A stretch of 64,000 bases of DNA. Source: an uncultured SAR86 cluster bacterium (lineage in GTDB: Bacteria > Pseudomonadota > Gammaproteobacteria > Magnimaribacterales > D2472). The position numbers were made by a program, and so were the translations under genes. Where the stretch lies: assembly GCA_902515775.1 (NCBI GenBank), contig CABXVU010000001.1, positions 92,366-156,365 of the forward strand, in the 5' to 3' direction. Positions 34,189 to 42,624 of the stretch are shown here, piece after piece; the stretch's first letter is position 1, and each line of letters starts with the position of its first letter. A model generated the notes under the pieces. That model was not told the DNA's origin. It ran no database searches and saw nothing but the letters and a program-made list of their open reading frames with translations.

Positions 34189-35079
34189 GTGGCATACATA
34201 TGGATTCTTTTAATCATAATAATCCTGCTTTTAGGACTATTAATATATCTTAATATTAAAGATCGTTCACAAAGTTCAGATTCAAAAGAATCCTTGAGAG
34301 ATTTAGATAAAGCAGTTGAGAGACAAGAAACAAAACTATCTGATCTATCTCTTGAAATTCAATCTTTTCAAGATCCACTAAGCAAGCTTAATAGGTATTT
34401 GTCTGGAGGAGCATTAGCTGGGACATTTGGAGAATGGGCTTTGGATGCAATCATTAAAGATATTTTTCATCCCAATCAATTCATTGAAAATGCAGAAGTT
34501 ATAAGTGGATCCGGTAAAAGAGTTGAATTTGCAATTAAATTACCAGAGGGTCTTCTTTTGCCAATCGATGCAAAATTCCCTTCTGGTCTTTATGATAACT
34601 ATTTGTCTGCTGTGGACAGCAGCAACTCTCAATCAATAAAAACAGCAATAGATTCAATTCGAAGACATGTAATCAATGATGCGAATGATATCAATAGTAA
34701 ATATATTCAATCAGGAATTACCATTGAATTGGGAATCATGTTTATTCCTAGCGAATCCTTAATGCAACTCATAGACTCAATAAGTGACATTAGGGAGCAG
34801 ATATTTAGAGATAGTAGAGTTTTAATAATGGGTCCAAATTCTCTTGCGGCATACCTCATTAGTGTTCATATGGGCTTTAGAACTCTTGCAATAAATGAAA
34901 AGGCAAGCGAGATAATGAGGGAATTTGGAAAACTAAAAAAAGAATTTGAAAATTTTAGCGGTTCCACTGCAGAGCTTCAAAAGAAAGCAGATGCAATGCT
35001 AAAAGTTATTAACGAGCATTCTTCGCGAGAGAGACAAATGAATAAAGCGATTAAAAATATGGAAAATGTAGATAGCTAA
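34189..35079 (+). CDS. rmuC: DNA recombination protein RmuC (short form)
   Basis: This 296-residue protein has an N-terminal transmembrane helix (IWILLIIIILLLGLLIYLNI), a short coiled coil, and the nuclease-like RmuC domain: TFGEWALDAIIKDIF, SGSGKRVEFAIKLP and the PIDAKFPSGLYDNY core. E. coli RmuC is about 475 residues, so the coiled-coil region is reduced here. The start is GTG. RmuC limits DNA inversions at repeats. It is convergent with the iron ABC transporter genes. Confidence 0.9.
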   Translation: MAYIWILLIIIILLLGLLIYLNIKDRSQSSDSKESLRDLDKAVERQETKLSDLSLEIQSFQDPLSKLNRYLSGGALAGTFGEWALDAIIKDIFHPNQFIENAEVISGSGKRVEFAIKLPEGLLLPIDAKFPSGLYDNYLSAVDSSNSQSIKTAIDSIRRHVINDANDINSKYIQSGITIELGIMFIPSESLMQLIDSISDIREQIFRDSRVLIMGPNSLAAYLISVHMGFRTLAINEKASEIMREFGKLKKEFENFSGSTAELQKKADAMLKVINEHSSRERQMNKAIKNMENVDS

Positions 35080-35086
35080 AAAGATT

Positions 35087-35740
35087 CTAACGAACTATGA
35101 TCTTATTTTCTTGAAACTCTATTATTCTATCTGAAAAGTACTCAGCCTCTTCCTCATCATGAGTAACTAGAATTACTGACAAACCTTTTTCTTTGAAAAT
35201 TTTCTTTGTCTCAATATGCAACTCGCTTTTAAGTTTTTTATCAAGCGCAGCAAACGGCTCGTCAAGCAAAAGAATATCCGGATTGGTAATTAGTGCTCTT
35301 GCAAAAGCAACACGTTGTTGCTGACCAGCTGAAATTTCATGAGGGAATTTTTCTTCTAAATCCAGAACTTTAAATAATTCGAGATACTCACGAACTAATG
35401 ATTCTTTTTCTTCAATATAATTTATTCCAAACATCACATTCTTTTTAACACTTAAATGGGGGAAAAGGGCTCTATCTTCAACTACGAGTCCCAAATTTCT
35501 CTTTTCAGGAGGAAGTATGAAATTTTTACTTGAAACCAGCTTTTCATTTATTCTTACTTCACCCTCAGACGGTTCCTCCAATCCTGCAATAATTCTTAAT
35601 AAAGTTGTTTTGCCTATGCCTGAAGAGCCAATAATTGATGTTATTTCACCATCTTTTAATGAGAAACTAAAATCTGTAATCGTAAAAATTTCATCACCAT
35701 AAGAGTGAGATAAATCACTTATTTCGAGTATTGTTCTCAT
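35087..35740 (-). CDS. Ferric iron ABC transporter ATP-binding protein
   Basis: This 217-residue ATPase has Walker A GSSGIGKTT, a variant signature ISAGQQQR, Walker B ILLLDEPFAALD and the H-loop LVTHDEEEAEYF. It is an FbpC/PotA-like importer subunit but lacks the long C-terminal regulatory domain of FbpC (about 350 residues). It overlaps the permease stop as ATGA and lies downstream of the permease and binding protein of the same system. Confidence 0.88.
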   Translation of the reverse strand: MRTILEISDLSHSYGDEIFTITDFSFSLKDGEITSIIGSSGIGKTTLLRIIAGLEEPSEGEVRINEKLVSSKNFILPPEKRNLGLVVEDRALFPHLSVKKNVMFGINYIEEKESLVREYLELFKVLDLEEKFPHEISAGQQQRVAFARALITNPDILLLDEPFAALDKKLKSELHIETKKIFKEKGLSVILVTHDEEEAEYFSDRIIEFQENKIIVR

Positions 35741-37362
35741 TTCTTATCTTCCAGTCTAGATGCTCTAATCATCTTTGTTAAAAAGAAAATAGGTATTAAA
35801 CCTATTAATATTATAGCTGTTGCTGGAGCAGCCGCCTCAATCATTCTTTCCTCGGAGGCGTAAATATATGTTGAAACTGCTAAAGTTTCAAAATTAAAAG
35901 GCCTCAAAATTAATGTTGCTGGTAATTCCTTCACAACTTCAGATGTTACTAAGAGAATGCTAGTAAAAAAACTAGTCTTCATAAGAGGAAAGTGAACTCT
36001 TAAAAGTAGATTCAAGCCCTTTGATTTTAAAATACGAGCAGTATCATCAACCGTTTGGCTTATTTTTTGATAACCAGCTTCATAGGTAGAGTTTGCTAAA
36101 GCATAAGACTTGATGATGTAAGCAAAGATCAAACCAAATATACTCCCGGTAACAAAATATCCCTCAAAAGAATTCAATATATTGTTGTCTAAAAATACAA
36201 ATAATTGAACAATTCCTACCGCAAGAATTAGTCCCGGTACTGCATATCCAATATTTAAAAAGGGATTAGTTACTTTAACGATTGAGCTATTTTGATATCT
36301 TATTGAAAAATTAATTAGCATTGCGATGAAGGTGCAAAGTATTGCAGAAAATACCGATAACGAAATTGTGTTAAAGGATATTCTAAAAAAATGCTTTTCG
36401 AAAAAACCTGAGTTAAATCTTAATGACCAATTCAAAATTTCAAGTATTGGCAAAACAAACCCAATAAATATTGGTATAAAACATACAAGAAAACATAAGA
36501 ATGATTGTTGAGATGATAGTTTTTTTATAGGCATTGGCTTGAAATTTGATGAAATCGTTGAAAAACTGGCGTTTCTTCTAGATGTTCTTTCTATGACTAA
36601 ACAAAAAGTTATAAAAATTAAGAGCACTGATGCTAATTGCATAGCAGTAGTTAAATCATACATTCCATACCAAGTCCTAAAAATACCTGTTGTAAATGTT
36701 GAAACAGCAAAGTGGTCCACTGCACCAAAGTCAGATAAGGTTTCCATGGCAACTATCATGGTGCCTGCGATTAAAGCAGGTCTTACAATTGGAAGAGCTA
36801 ATTTTAAAAAAATTAATTTTTGTGATAATCCTAATGTTCTTCCAACTTCAAACATAGACCTTGATTGATTCAGAAAAGCAGTTCGACAAATCAAATATAC
36901 GTATGGATAAAGGGTAAATGAGAAAACTAAAATTGCTCCATAGATATTTCTAATATTGGGAAAAAAAGACTCGCTTTCTTGCAAATTAAAGATTGATCCT
37001 GCAACTTCATTCAATGTTCCATATGAATCGAATAAACCCGTAAATGTGTAAGCTAAAATATATGGTGGTATTGCTAACGGCAAGATAAGGCCCCATTCAA
37101 AAAAACGTCTGCCTGTAAAGTGATAATTTGTGACTATCCAAGCTGTTACAGAACCAATGATTATCACTAGAATTGAAACTCCTGATACTAAAATAAGCGA
37201 ATTCACAATATAGTCAGTTAGAACATAATTATAAATATGCTCCCAGTTTTCGGAGTAGTCTCCAAAGAGACTAAATAAAATTATTAGTATTGGAGAAAAA
37301 AATAACAGAAGAATCAAAATTGGCAAAACATGCCAAATAGTGAAAATTTTAAAAAACGGCAC
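35737..37362 (-). CDS. Ferric iron ABC transporter permease (fused double domain)
   Basis: This 541-residue membrane protein has two copies of the BPD_transp_1 permease domain in tandem, each with an EAA-type coupling loop (EVGRTLGLSQKLIFLKLALP in the first, DDTARILKSKG in the second). This FbpB-type fusion forms the channel alone or as a homodimer. It follows the binding-protein gene by 46 bases and overlaps the ATPase gene, giving a complete three-gene importer. Confidence 0.92.
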   Translation of the reverse strand: MPFFKIFTIWHVLPILILLLFFSPILIILFSLFGDYSENWEHIYNYVLTDYIVNSLILVSGVSILVIIIGSVTAWIVTNYHFTGRRFFEWGLILPLAIPPYILAYTFTGLFDSYGTLNEVAGSIFNLQESESFFPNIRNIYGAILVFSFTLYPYVYLICRTAFLNQSRSMFEVGRTLGLSQKLIFLKLALPIVRPALIAGTMIVAMETLSDFGAVDHFAVSTFTTGIFRTWYGMYDLTTAMQLASVLLIFITFCLVIERTSRRNASFSTISSNFKPMPIKKLSSQQSFLCFLVCFIPIFIGFVLPILEILNWSLRFNSGFFEKHFFRISFNTISLSVFSAILCTFIAMLINFSIRYQNSSIVKVTNPFLNIGYAVPGLILAVGIVQLFVFLDNNILNSFEGYFVTGSIFGLIFAYIIKSYALANSTYEAGYQKISQTVDDTARILKSKGLNLLLRVHFPLMKTSFFTSILLVTSEVVKELPATLILRPFNFETLAVSTYIYASEERMIEAAAPATAIILIGLIPIFFLTKMIRASRLEDKK

Positions 37363-37408
37363 TTTGTATAACTGAGTTTAGATAAAAAGGCAGGTTATCA
37401 TAATATGG

Positions 37409-38428
37409 TTATTTCCAACCAGCCCTATCCATAAGTTTTAATGCCTGTGAATTAAATTTACCATATTCTGAAACTAAGATTTCGTCCTCTATAAAATCCA
37501 AGCCTGAGCTTGCTATATCAGGATGAGGCAGTACATTTTCTAAGATAGGATATTCAAATGAATTATTTACCATGCTTGCTTGCATTTTTCGTGATAGCAA
37601 AAACTCAATGAATATGTTGGCATTATCAACATTTTTTGCATTCCTTAAAACGCCTAATCCACTTATATTAATGTGCACTCCTCTATCATTTTGATTTGGA
37701 AAAAACATTTTTACTTTCCGAGCTGCCTTTTGTTGATCCTCGCCTGCTTTTCCAGATAACATATATCCATAGTAGTAGCTATTTGCTATTGCAATATCTG
37801 CTATTCCACTAGCTACAGCCATTATCTGAGATCTGTCATTGCCTTGAGGCTTTCTTGCAAAATTTGATACGAGTCCTTTAGCCCATAACTCTGTTTCACC
37901 AATGCCATGAGTTGAAATTAACGAAGCTACTAAAGATTGATTGTATATGTTATTGGAACTTCTTATAACAACCCTATTGCTCCATTCTTTATCTGCAAGA
38001 TTCTCATAACGAAGATTTTTAATTTCTTCATTTGATACATTATCTGGATTATAAAAAATTACTCGTGCTCTTTTAGCAATTGCAATCCATTCATTATTTG
38101 GGCCCCTATAGTTTTTAGGCACTATTGATAAGGCCTTTGAAGATGTGATGCTTTGAAAATATCCTTCTTTTTGAATTTTCCATAAGTTACCTGCATCGAC
38201 AGTAAAAAAAATATCAGCAGGAGAGTTTGCTCCCTCAGACTTTAATCTTTCAAGCAAAGCACTTCCATTACCTGAAATAACATTGATTTTAATCCCAGTC
38301 TCTTTTCGAAAATCTTCGTAAAGCTGATCATCGGAGTCATAATGTCTTGATGTATATATATTTACTTCATTAGCAACAGACAATGAGCTTGCTACCACTA
38401 AAATTAGTGAAAAAATGGATTTAAGCAT
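37409..38428 (-). CDS. Ferric iron-binding periplasmic protein (FbpA/FutA type)
   Basis: This 339-residue substrate-binding protein has a signal peptide (SIFSLILVVASSLSVANE) and begins VNIYTSRHYDSDDQLYEDF, as in FutA/FbpA. The iron-binding tyrosine cluster is visible in AIANSYYYGYML, and GSALLERLKSEG and SPADIFFTVDAG are typical hinge segments. It delivers Fe(III) to the permease downstream. Transcription starts from a promoter with a Fur box just upstream, so expression should rise in iron shortage. Confidence 0.93.
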   Translation of the reverse strand: MLKSIFSLILVVASSLSVANEVNIYTSRHYDSDDQLYEDFRKETGIKINVISGNGSALLERLKSEGANSPADIFFTVDAGNLWKIQKEGYFQSITSSKALSIVPKNYRGPNNEWIAIAKRARVIFYNPDNVSNEEIKNLRYENLADKEWSNRVVIRSSNNIYNQSLVASLISTHGIGETELWAKGLVSNFARKPQGNDRSQIMAVASGIADIAIANSYYYGYMLSGKAGEDQQKAARKVKMFFPNQNDRGVHINISGLGVLRNAKNVDNANIFIEFLLSRKMQASMVNNSFEYPILENVLPHPDIASSGLDFIEDEILVSEYGKFNSQALKLMDRAGWK

Positions 38429-38449
38429 TCAAGACCTCTTATATTTTTT

Positions 38450-38468
38450 ATTGAGAATGATTCTCATT
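38450..38468. promoter_or_regulatory. Fur box
   Basis: ATTGAGAATGATTCTCATT contains a perfect 7-1-7 palindrome (TGAGAAT-G-ATTCTCA), the classical Fur operator. It lies between the -10 element and the start codon of the iron-binding protein gene, where bound Fe-Fur would block transcription of the whole ABC operon. Confidence 0.88.
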
Positions 38469-38471
38469 TGG

Positions 38472-38499
38472 ATTATATACAAAGAAAATTTCTTTTCAA
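38472..38499 (-). promoter_or_regulatory. Sigma-70 promoter of the iron ABC operon
   Basis: Reading the minus strand, TTGAAA (38499-38494), a 16-base spacer and TATAAT (38477-38472) make a near-consensus promoter. The -35 overlaps the stop codon of the upstream HAD gene. The Fur box begins four bases after the -10. Confidence 0.75.
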
Positions 38500-39164
38500 A
38501 TTATTGGCAATTTTATAACTTGCCAGCCTTTTTCAATTGAAATTTTCTCAAGTTTTGCATCGGGATTTACAGCCTTTGGGAATTCAACAGCCTCCATCAA
38601 AGGTAAGTCATTTATAGAATCTGAATAAAAAGTTACACCTTTAAAATTTTTATATTGATTATCTTTTATCCAAGACTGTACTAGTTTTAACTTTCCTTCT
38701 CCCAAAGCGGATGGAGAGATAAACTTGCCTGTGCATTTATTATCTTTGAATTCTACTTTTGTAGCTATAACATTTTTGATTTCTAATCTTTTAGCTATTG
38801 GCTTTACAATGAGTTCATTTGTTGCGCTAGCAAGCAATATTTTGTCTCCATTTTCATAATGTTCATGCAATAGTTTTAAAGCAAATATATTTATCATTGG
38901 TTCAATTATTTTTTCTACAAAGGGATGAATTACTTCATTAATCTCATTTTGCGTCATGCCTATGTATGGCTCTAGAGCAAAATTCGTGTATTGATTAAAA
39001 TCTAGTTGTCCCTGCTGATAATCTAGAATAAATTCATCATTTTTTAACTTTGCATCTTTATCAAGGAGATTAATATCTATCAAGTAATTAATCATCGAAT
39101 AATCTGAATCTCCGTTTAGAATGGTATTATCTAAATCAAAAATAGCTAAATCAGGCTTGCTCAT
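38496..39164 (-). CDS. HAD-IB phosphatase (SerB-like)
   Basis: This 222-residue HAD hydrolase has motif I FDLDNTILNGDSD, motif II in LLASATNEL, motif III lysine in GEGKLKLVQ and motif IV YSDSINDLPLM. The HAD-IB subgroup includes phosphoserine phosphatase and histidinol-phosphatase-like enzymes; the exact substrate is open. It is divergent from rppH with 16 bases between starts. Confidence 0.87.
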   Translation of the reverse strand: MSKPDLAIFDLDNTILNGDSDYSMINYLIDINLLDKDAKLKNDEFILDYQQGQLDFNQYTNFALEPYIGMTQNEINEVIHPFVEKIIEPMINIFALKLLHEHYENGDKILLASATNELIVKPIAKRLEIKNVIATKVEFKDNKCTGKFISPSALGEGKLKLVQSWIKDNQYKNFKGVTFYSDSINDLPLMEAVEFPKAVNPDAKLEKISIEKGWQVIKLPII

Positions 39165-39180
39165 AAGGGGTTAATCTAAC

Positions 39181-39663
39181 ATGAATGACAAACGTTACAG
39201 AAAAAATGTTGGCTTAATTGTATTAAATAAAAATAATCAATTGTTGATTTGCAAAAGAAAGGATAAAAGCGCTTGGCAATTCCCTCAAGGGGGTATCGAT
39301 GTGGGCGAGAAAAACTTAGATGCTGCTTATCGAGAACTGTTTGAGGAAGTTGGAATTAATAAGCACCAAGTAAAAGTTATAGCAAGAAGTAAGCATTGGT
39401 ATCATTACGACATACCGAGAGGATATAAACCGAGACCAAAAAGTTTAAAGAATTTTAGTGGTCAAAAGCAAAAATGGTATTTACTCAAAGCAAAAGATGA
39501 GCTCAAAATAAATCTTTCAAATCAAATCCCTCAAGAATTTATAGACTATGAATGGTCTTCATACTGGTTTGCTTTAACAAATGTTGTTCCATTTAAACAA
39601 GAAGTTTATAGAAATGTGTTAATTGAATTTCTTCCAAAATATATAAGCCTTTATGACAATTGA
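39181..39663 (+). CDS. rppH: RNA pyrophosphohydrolase RppH
   Basis: RppH removes pyrophosphate from triphosphorylated mRNA 5' ends and so triggers decay. The 160-residue protein starts YRKNVGLIVLN, has WQFPQGGIDVGE and the Nudix box with REx2EExG (RELFEEVGI), and ends with the PFKQEVYRNV helix typical of the family. It overlaps the TauE-type permease gene by 11 bases and begins a plus-strand operon running to folA. Confidence 0.95.
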   Translation: MNDKRYRKNVGLIVLNKNNQLLICKRKDKSAWQFPQGGIDVGEKNLDAAYRELFEEVGINKHQVKVIARSKHWYHYDIPRGYKPRPKSLKNFSGQKQKWYLLKAKDELKINLSNQIPQEFIDYEWSSYWFALTNVVPFKQEVYRNVLIEFLPKYISLYDN

Positions 39664-40462
39664 AATTCTCATTTATCTATCATTAGGGGCATTTACTGGC
39701 TTACTAGCCGGCATGTTTGGTATTGGTGGAGGCAGTATATTGGTTCCATCACTAATTTTAATTTTTTATGGCATGGGATTTGAGAGCTCCATAATATTTC
39801 TAATGGCAATTGGAACATCCCTTGCAAGTATATTTTTCTCAGCAATTTCATCAACACTTTCCCATCATAAAAAAAGGAGTGTTGAGTGGTCTCTAGTGAT
39901 CCCTTTATCCATGGGAATGATTTTAGGTGCTGTAATTGGAGCAAAGTATGCAGCGACCCTCACAAATGAAAATTTAAAATGGATCATCACCATTTTTTTA
40001 ATTGTAATTGGCATAGAAATGATTTTTAACTTCACGAAGTTTCTTGCTGAAAAAGATAAAAAGATTATTGCTTTATCCAAATCTATTACTCCAATTCATG
40101 GATCTTGGATAGGATTTTTGTCTTCTATAATTGGAATCGGGGGAGGATCATTTACCACGCCACTAATGATCGCTGGAGGCTACAATATTAGAAGTGGAAT
40201 TGGCACAGCAGCTGCTTGTGGAGTTCCAATAGCTGCCGCAGGAGCTATTGGATATATGTATTTTGGACAATCAACAGTAGCAATTCTTCCGTCAGGCGCT
40301 TTTGGTTACGTTTTTTGGCCAGCAGTTATCTCAATTTCTTTTGCGAGCATATTAACTGCTAGAATTGGGGCAAATATAAGTCACTCTATTTCTGAGAAAA
40401 ATCTTAAAATATCATTTGGCACGTTTTTAATTTTAGTTGGTATTTTGGTAATAATAAATTGA
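39653..40462 (+). CDS. TauE/SafE family permease (DUF81)
   Basis: This 269-residue protein has about eight transmembrane helices and the paired glycine-rich motifs of TSUP transporters: GLLAGMFGIGGGSILVPSL near the start and a second copy FLSSIIGIGGGSFTTPLM in the middle. The family exports sulfite, sulfoacetate or related organosulfur anions; the substrate here is unknown. It overlaps both rppH and lgt, which fits an operon. Confidence 0.9.
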   Translation: MTIEILIYLSLGAFTGLLAGMFGIGGGSILVPSLILIFYGMGFESSIIFLMAIGTSLASIFFSAISSTLSHHKKRSVEWSLVIPLSMGMILGAVIGAKYAATLTNENLKWIITIFLIVIGIEMIFNFTKFLAEKDKKIIALSKSITPIHGSWIGFLSSIIGIGGGSFTTPLMIAGGYNIRSGIGTAAACGVPIAAAGAIGYMYFGQSTVAILPSGAFGYVFWPAVISISFASILTARIGANISHSISEKNLKISFGTFLILVGILVIIN

Positions 40463-41265
40463 TCATTGAACTTTCAGATTTCTTCAATAACCCAAGTTTA
40501 ATTGAGATTAGCTGGTTTAGAATTCAATATTATGCTGTAACATGGATCCTTTCAGCAGTACTCATCTTTCAATATTTAAAAAGACATCAAATCGTTAGAG
40601 AATTGCAGCTCTCTTCCGATCAGGTGAATGATATTGTGTTTTTGTATGGATTAATATTTGGTGCCATGGTCGGCGGAAGATTTGGCTATATGTTTTTCTA
40701 TGGCTTGGATCAATTAGCGGCAAATCCACTAAGTTTATTTTTTATATGGGAAGGCGGCTTAAGCTTTCATGGTGGTTTGATTGGAGTGATTGTGAGTTTG
40801 TATGTCTATTGCTATCAACACAAGATTTCTTTTCTTAGACTTGCAGATTCTATATGTATTGCCATGCCGATTGGTCTTGGTTTGGTCAGAATTGGGAACT
40901 TTATGAACGGAGAGCTATTTGGTAGACCTACTGACGGAACTTGGGGATTTATTTTTCCGACAGATCCATATGGTTTTACAAGACATCCATCACAGCTCTA
41001 TGAAGCATTTTTTGAGGGCTTATTTCTGTTTATTTTACTCATGTTTGTTAATGCTAAAAACAATAAGCATGGGGTTGTCAGTGGAACCTTTTTGCTTGCT
41101 TATGGAGCAATAAGATTTTTTGTAGAATACTTTAGGCAGCCTGATTCTCACATGGGTTTTGTTGCATTACAATTAAGTATGGGTCAGCTTCTTAGCATCC
41201 CCATGGTAATTATTGGACTTTTACTTTTAATGAAATCTTTAAAGAAAAATGAAGCAATATCTTGA
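40459..41265 (+). CDS. lgt: Prolipoprotein diacylglyceryl transferase
   Basis: Lgt attaches diacylglycerol to the lipobox cysteine of prolipoproteins. The start is a TTG that overlaps the preceding stop (TTGA); no ATG gives the conserved N-terminus. The 268-residue polytopic protein has GGLSFHGGLIGV, the Lgt signature RIGNFMNGELFGRP and a later RHPSQLYEAFFEG. It overlaps thyA by 17 bases, matching the conserved lgt-thyA-folA order. Confidence 0.95.
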   Translation: MIIELSDFFNNPSLIEISWFRIQYYAVTWILSAVLIFQYLKRHQIVRELQLSSDQVNDIVFLYGLIFGAMVGGRFGYMFFYGLDQLAANPLSLFFIWEGGLSFHGGLIGVIVSLYVYCYQHKISFLRLADSICIAMPIGLGLVRIGNFMNGELFGRPTDGTWGFIFPTDPYGFTRHPSQLYEAFFEGLFLFILLMFVNAKNNKHGVVSGTFLLAYGAIRFFVEYFRQPDSHMGFVALQLSMGQLLSIPMVIIGLLLLMKSLKKNEAIS

Positions 41266-42115
41266 CCTATTAGATCACATTCTTAAAAACGGTGAAGATC
41301 GTGATGATCGAACTGGAACGGGAGTAATTTCGTCTTTTGGTCATCAAATCCGTTTTGATCTTAAAGACGGATTTCCTGCGGTTACAACTAAATCACTAGC
41401 ATGGAAAGGTGTTGTATCAGAATTATTATGGTTTCTTGAAGGCTCAGATGATGAGCGTAGATTAGCTGAAATTAGATTTGAAAAAGATAGATCTGAGCTG
41501 ACTGATTTAAGTAAATTCTCTACTATTTGGACTGATAATGCTGACAATCAAGGTATTGAGCTTGGTTACGAAAATAATGATATTACAAAAAAACTTGGGC
41601 CAGTATATGGAGTCCAATGGAGAAATTGGGGTGGCGTGGATCAAATTAAAAAATTGCTTAATGAAATTAACTCTAACCCCAACGGAAGAAGGCATATTTT
41701 GAGTGCCTGGAACGTCGAGCAACTTGATTCTATGGCATTGCCTCCATGTCATGTCATGTCTCAATTCTATGTTTCAGAAAGCGGTCGCTTATCATGTCAA
41801 ATGTATCAAAGGAGCGCGGACATGTTTTTAGGGGTTCCTTTTAATATTGCAAGCTATGCATTACTGCAATCAATTTTGGCAAATATCTTAAACCTGGTTC
41901 CTGGAGAATTTATTCATACATTTGGTGACGCGCATATTTATAAAAATAGTTTAGAGCAAGTTAAAGAACAGCTCACAAGAATACCTAAAAAACTTCCAAA
42001 GCTAATAATGCCTCAGCTAGACTCGATTGATGAGCTAAAAAATTGCTCAGTTAGTGATTTTATTTTAGAAGGCTATGAATCTCACCCAGCTTTAAAAGCA
42101 AAAATGGCAATATAG
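41249..42115 (+). CDS. thyA: Thymidylate synthase
   Basis: ThyA methylates dUMP to dTMP with methylenetetrahydrofolate. The 288-residue protein begins MKQYLDLLDHILKNG, with DRTGTG, the catalytic cysteine in LPPCHVMSQFYV and dUMP-binding QRSADMFLGVPFNIASYA. It produces dihydrofolate, which the product of the next gene (folA, six bases away) recycles. Confidence 0.97.
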   Translation: MKQYLDLLDHILKNGEDRDDRTGTGVISSFGHQIRFDLKDGFPAVTTKSLAWKGVVSELLWFLEGSDDERRLAEIRFEKDRSELTDLSKFSTIWTDNADNQGIELGYENNDITKKLGPVYGVQWRNWGGVDQIKKLLNEINSNPNGRRHILSAWNVEQLDSMALPPCHVMSQFYVSESGRLSCQMYQRSADMFLGVPFNIASYALLQSILANILNLVPGEFIHTFGDAHIYKNSLEQVKEQLTRIPKKLPKLIMPQLDSIDELKNCSVSDFILEGYESHPALKAKMAI

Positions 42116-42120
42116 ATAAA

Positions 42121-42624
42121 ATGATAATTTCACACTTAGTCGCATTGTCTAATAACTATGTAATAGGTGTGAACAATGACTTGCCATGGAAATTAAAGAA
42201 AGATCTCCAACATTTCAGCGCTTATACCCAAAATAAAGCCATTGTAATGGGTAGGAAAACGTTTGAATCAATTGGGAGACCTCTTCCAAATAGGAAAAAT
42301 ATTGTAATATCGTCAACCCTCTCATCAACAAATGAAATTCAAATAGTAAATTCTCTAGAGCAAGCAATAGCTGAAGCAACAGATTGGAATAAAGAAAATA
42401 ACTTATTTGAAGAGGTTGTACTAATTGGAGGTGGATATATTTTTAAAGAGAGCATTAACCTAGTGAACAAGTTGGTTCTCACCAGGGTTAATTGTGATAT
42501 TGATGGAGATGTATTTTACCCAAGCATTGATTTTACAGAATGGTCAATGATTTCAAATAAATCCTTTAAAAAAGATGAAGAAAACGAGTATGATTTTTTA
42601 GTTGAGACCTATATTAAGAACTAA
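42121..42624 (+). CDS. folA: Dihydrofolate reductase
   Basis: This 167-residue enzyme reduces dihydrofolate with NADPH. It has VGVNNDLPWKLKKDLQHF-like N-terminal substrate segment (here IGVNNDLPWKL), VMGRKTFESIGRPLPNRKN and the NADPH-binding LIGGGYIF. It follows thyA by five bases. The stop overlaps the convergent TPR gene by four bases. Confidence 0.96.
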   Translation: MIISHLVALSNNYVIGVNNDLPWKLKKDLQHFSAYTQNKAIVMGRKTFESIGRPLPNRKNIVISSTLSSTNEIQIVNSLEQAIAEATDWNKENNLFEEVVLIGGGYIFKESINLVNKLVLTRVNCDIDGDVFYPSIDFTEWSMISNKSFKKDEENEYDFLVETYIKN

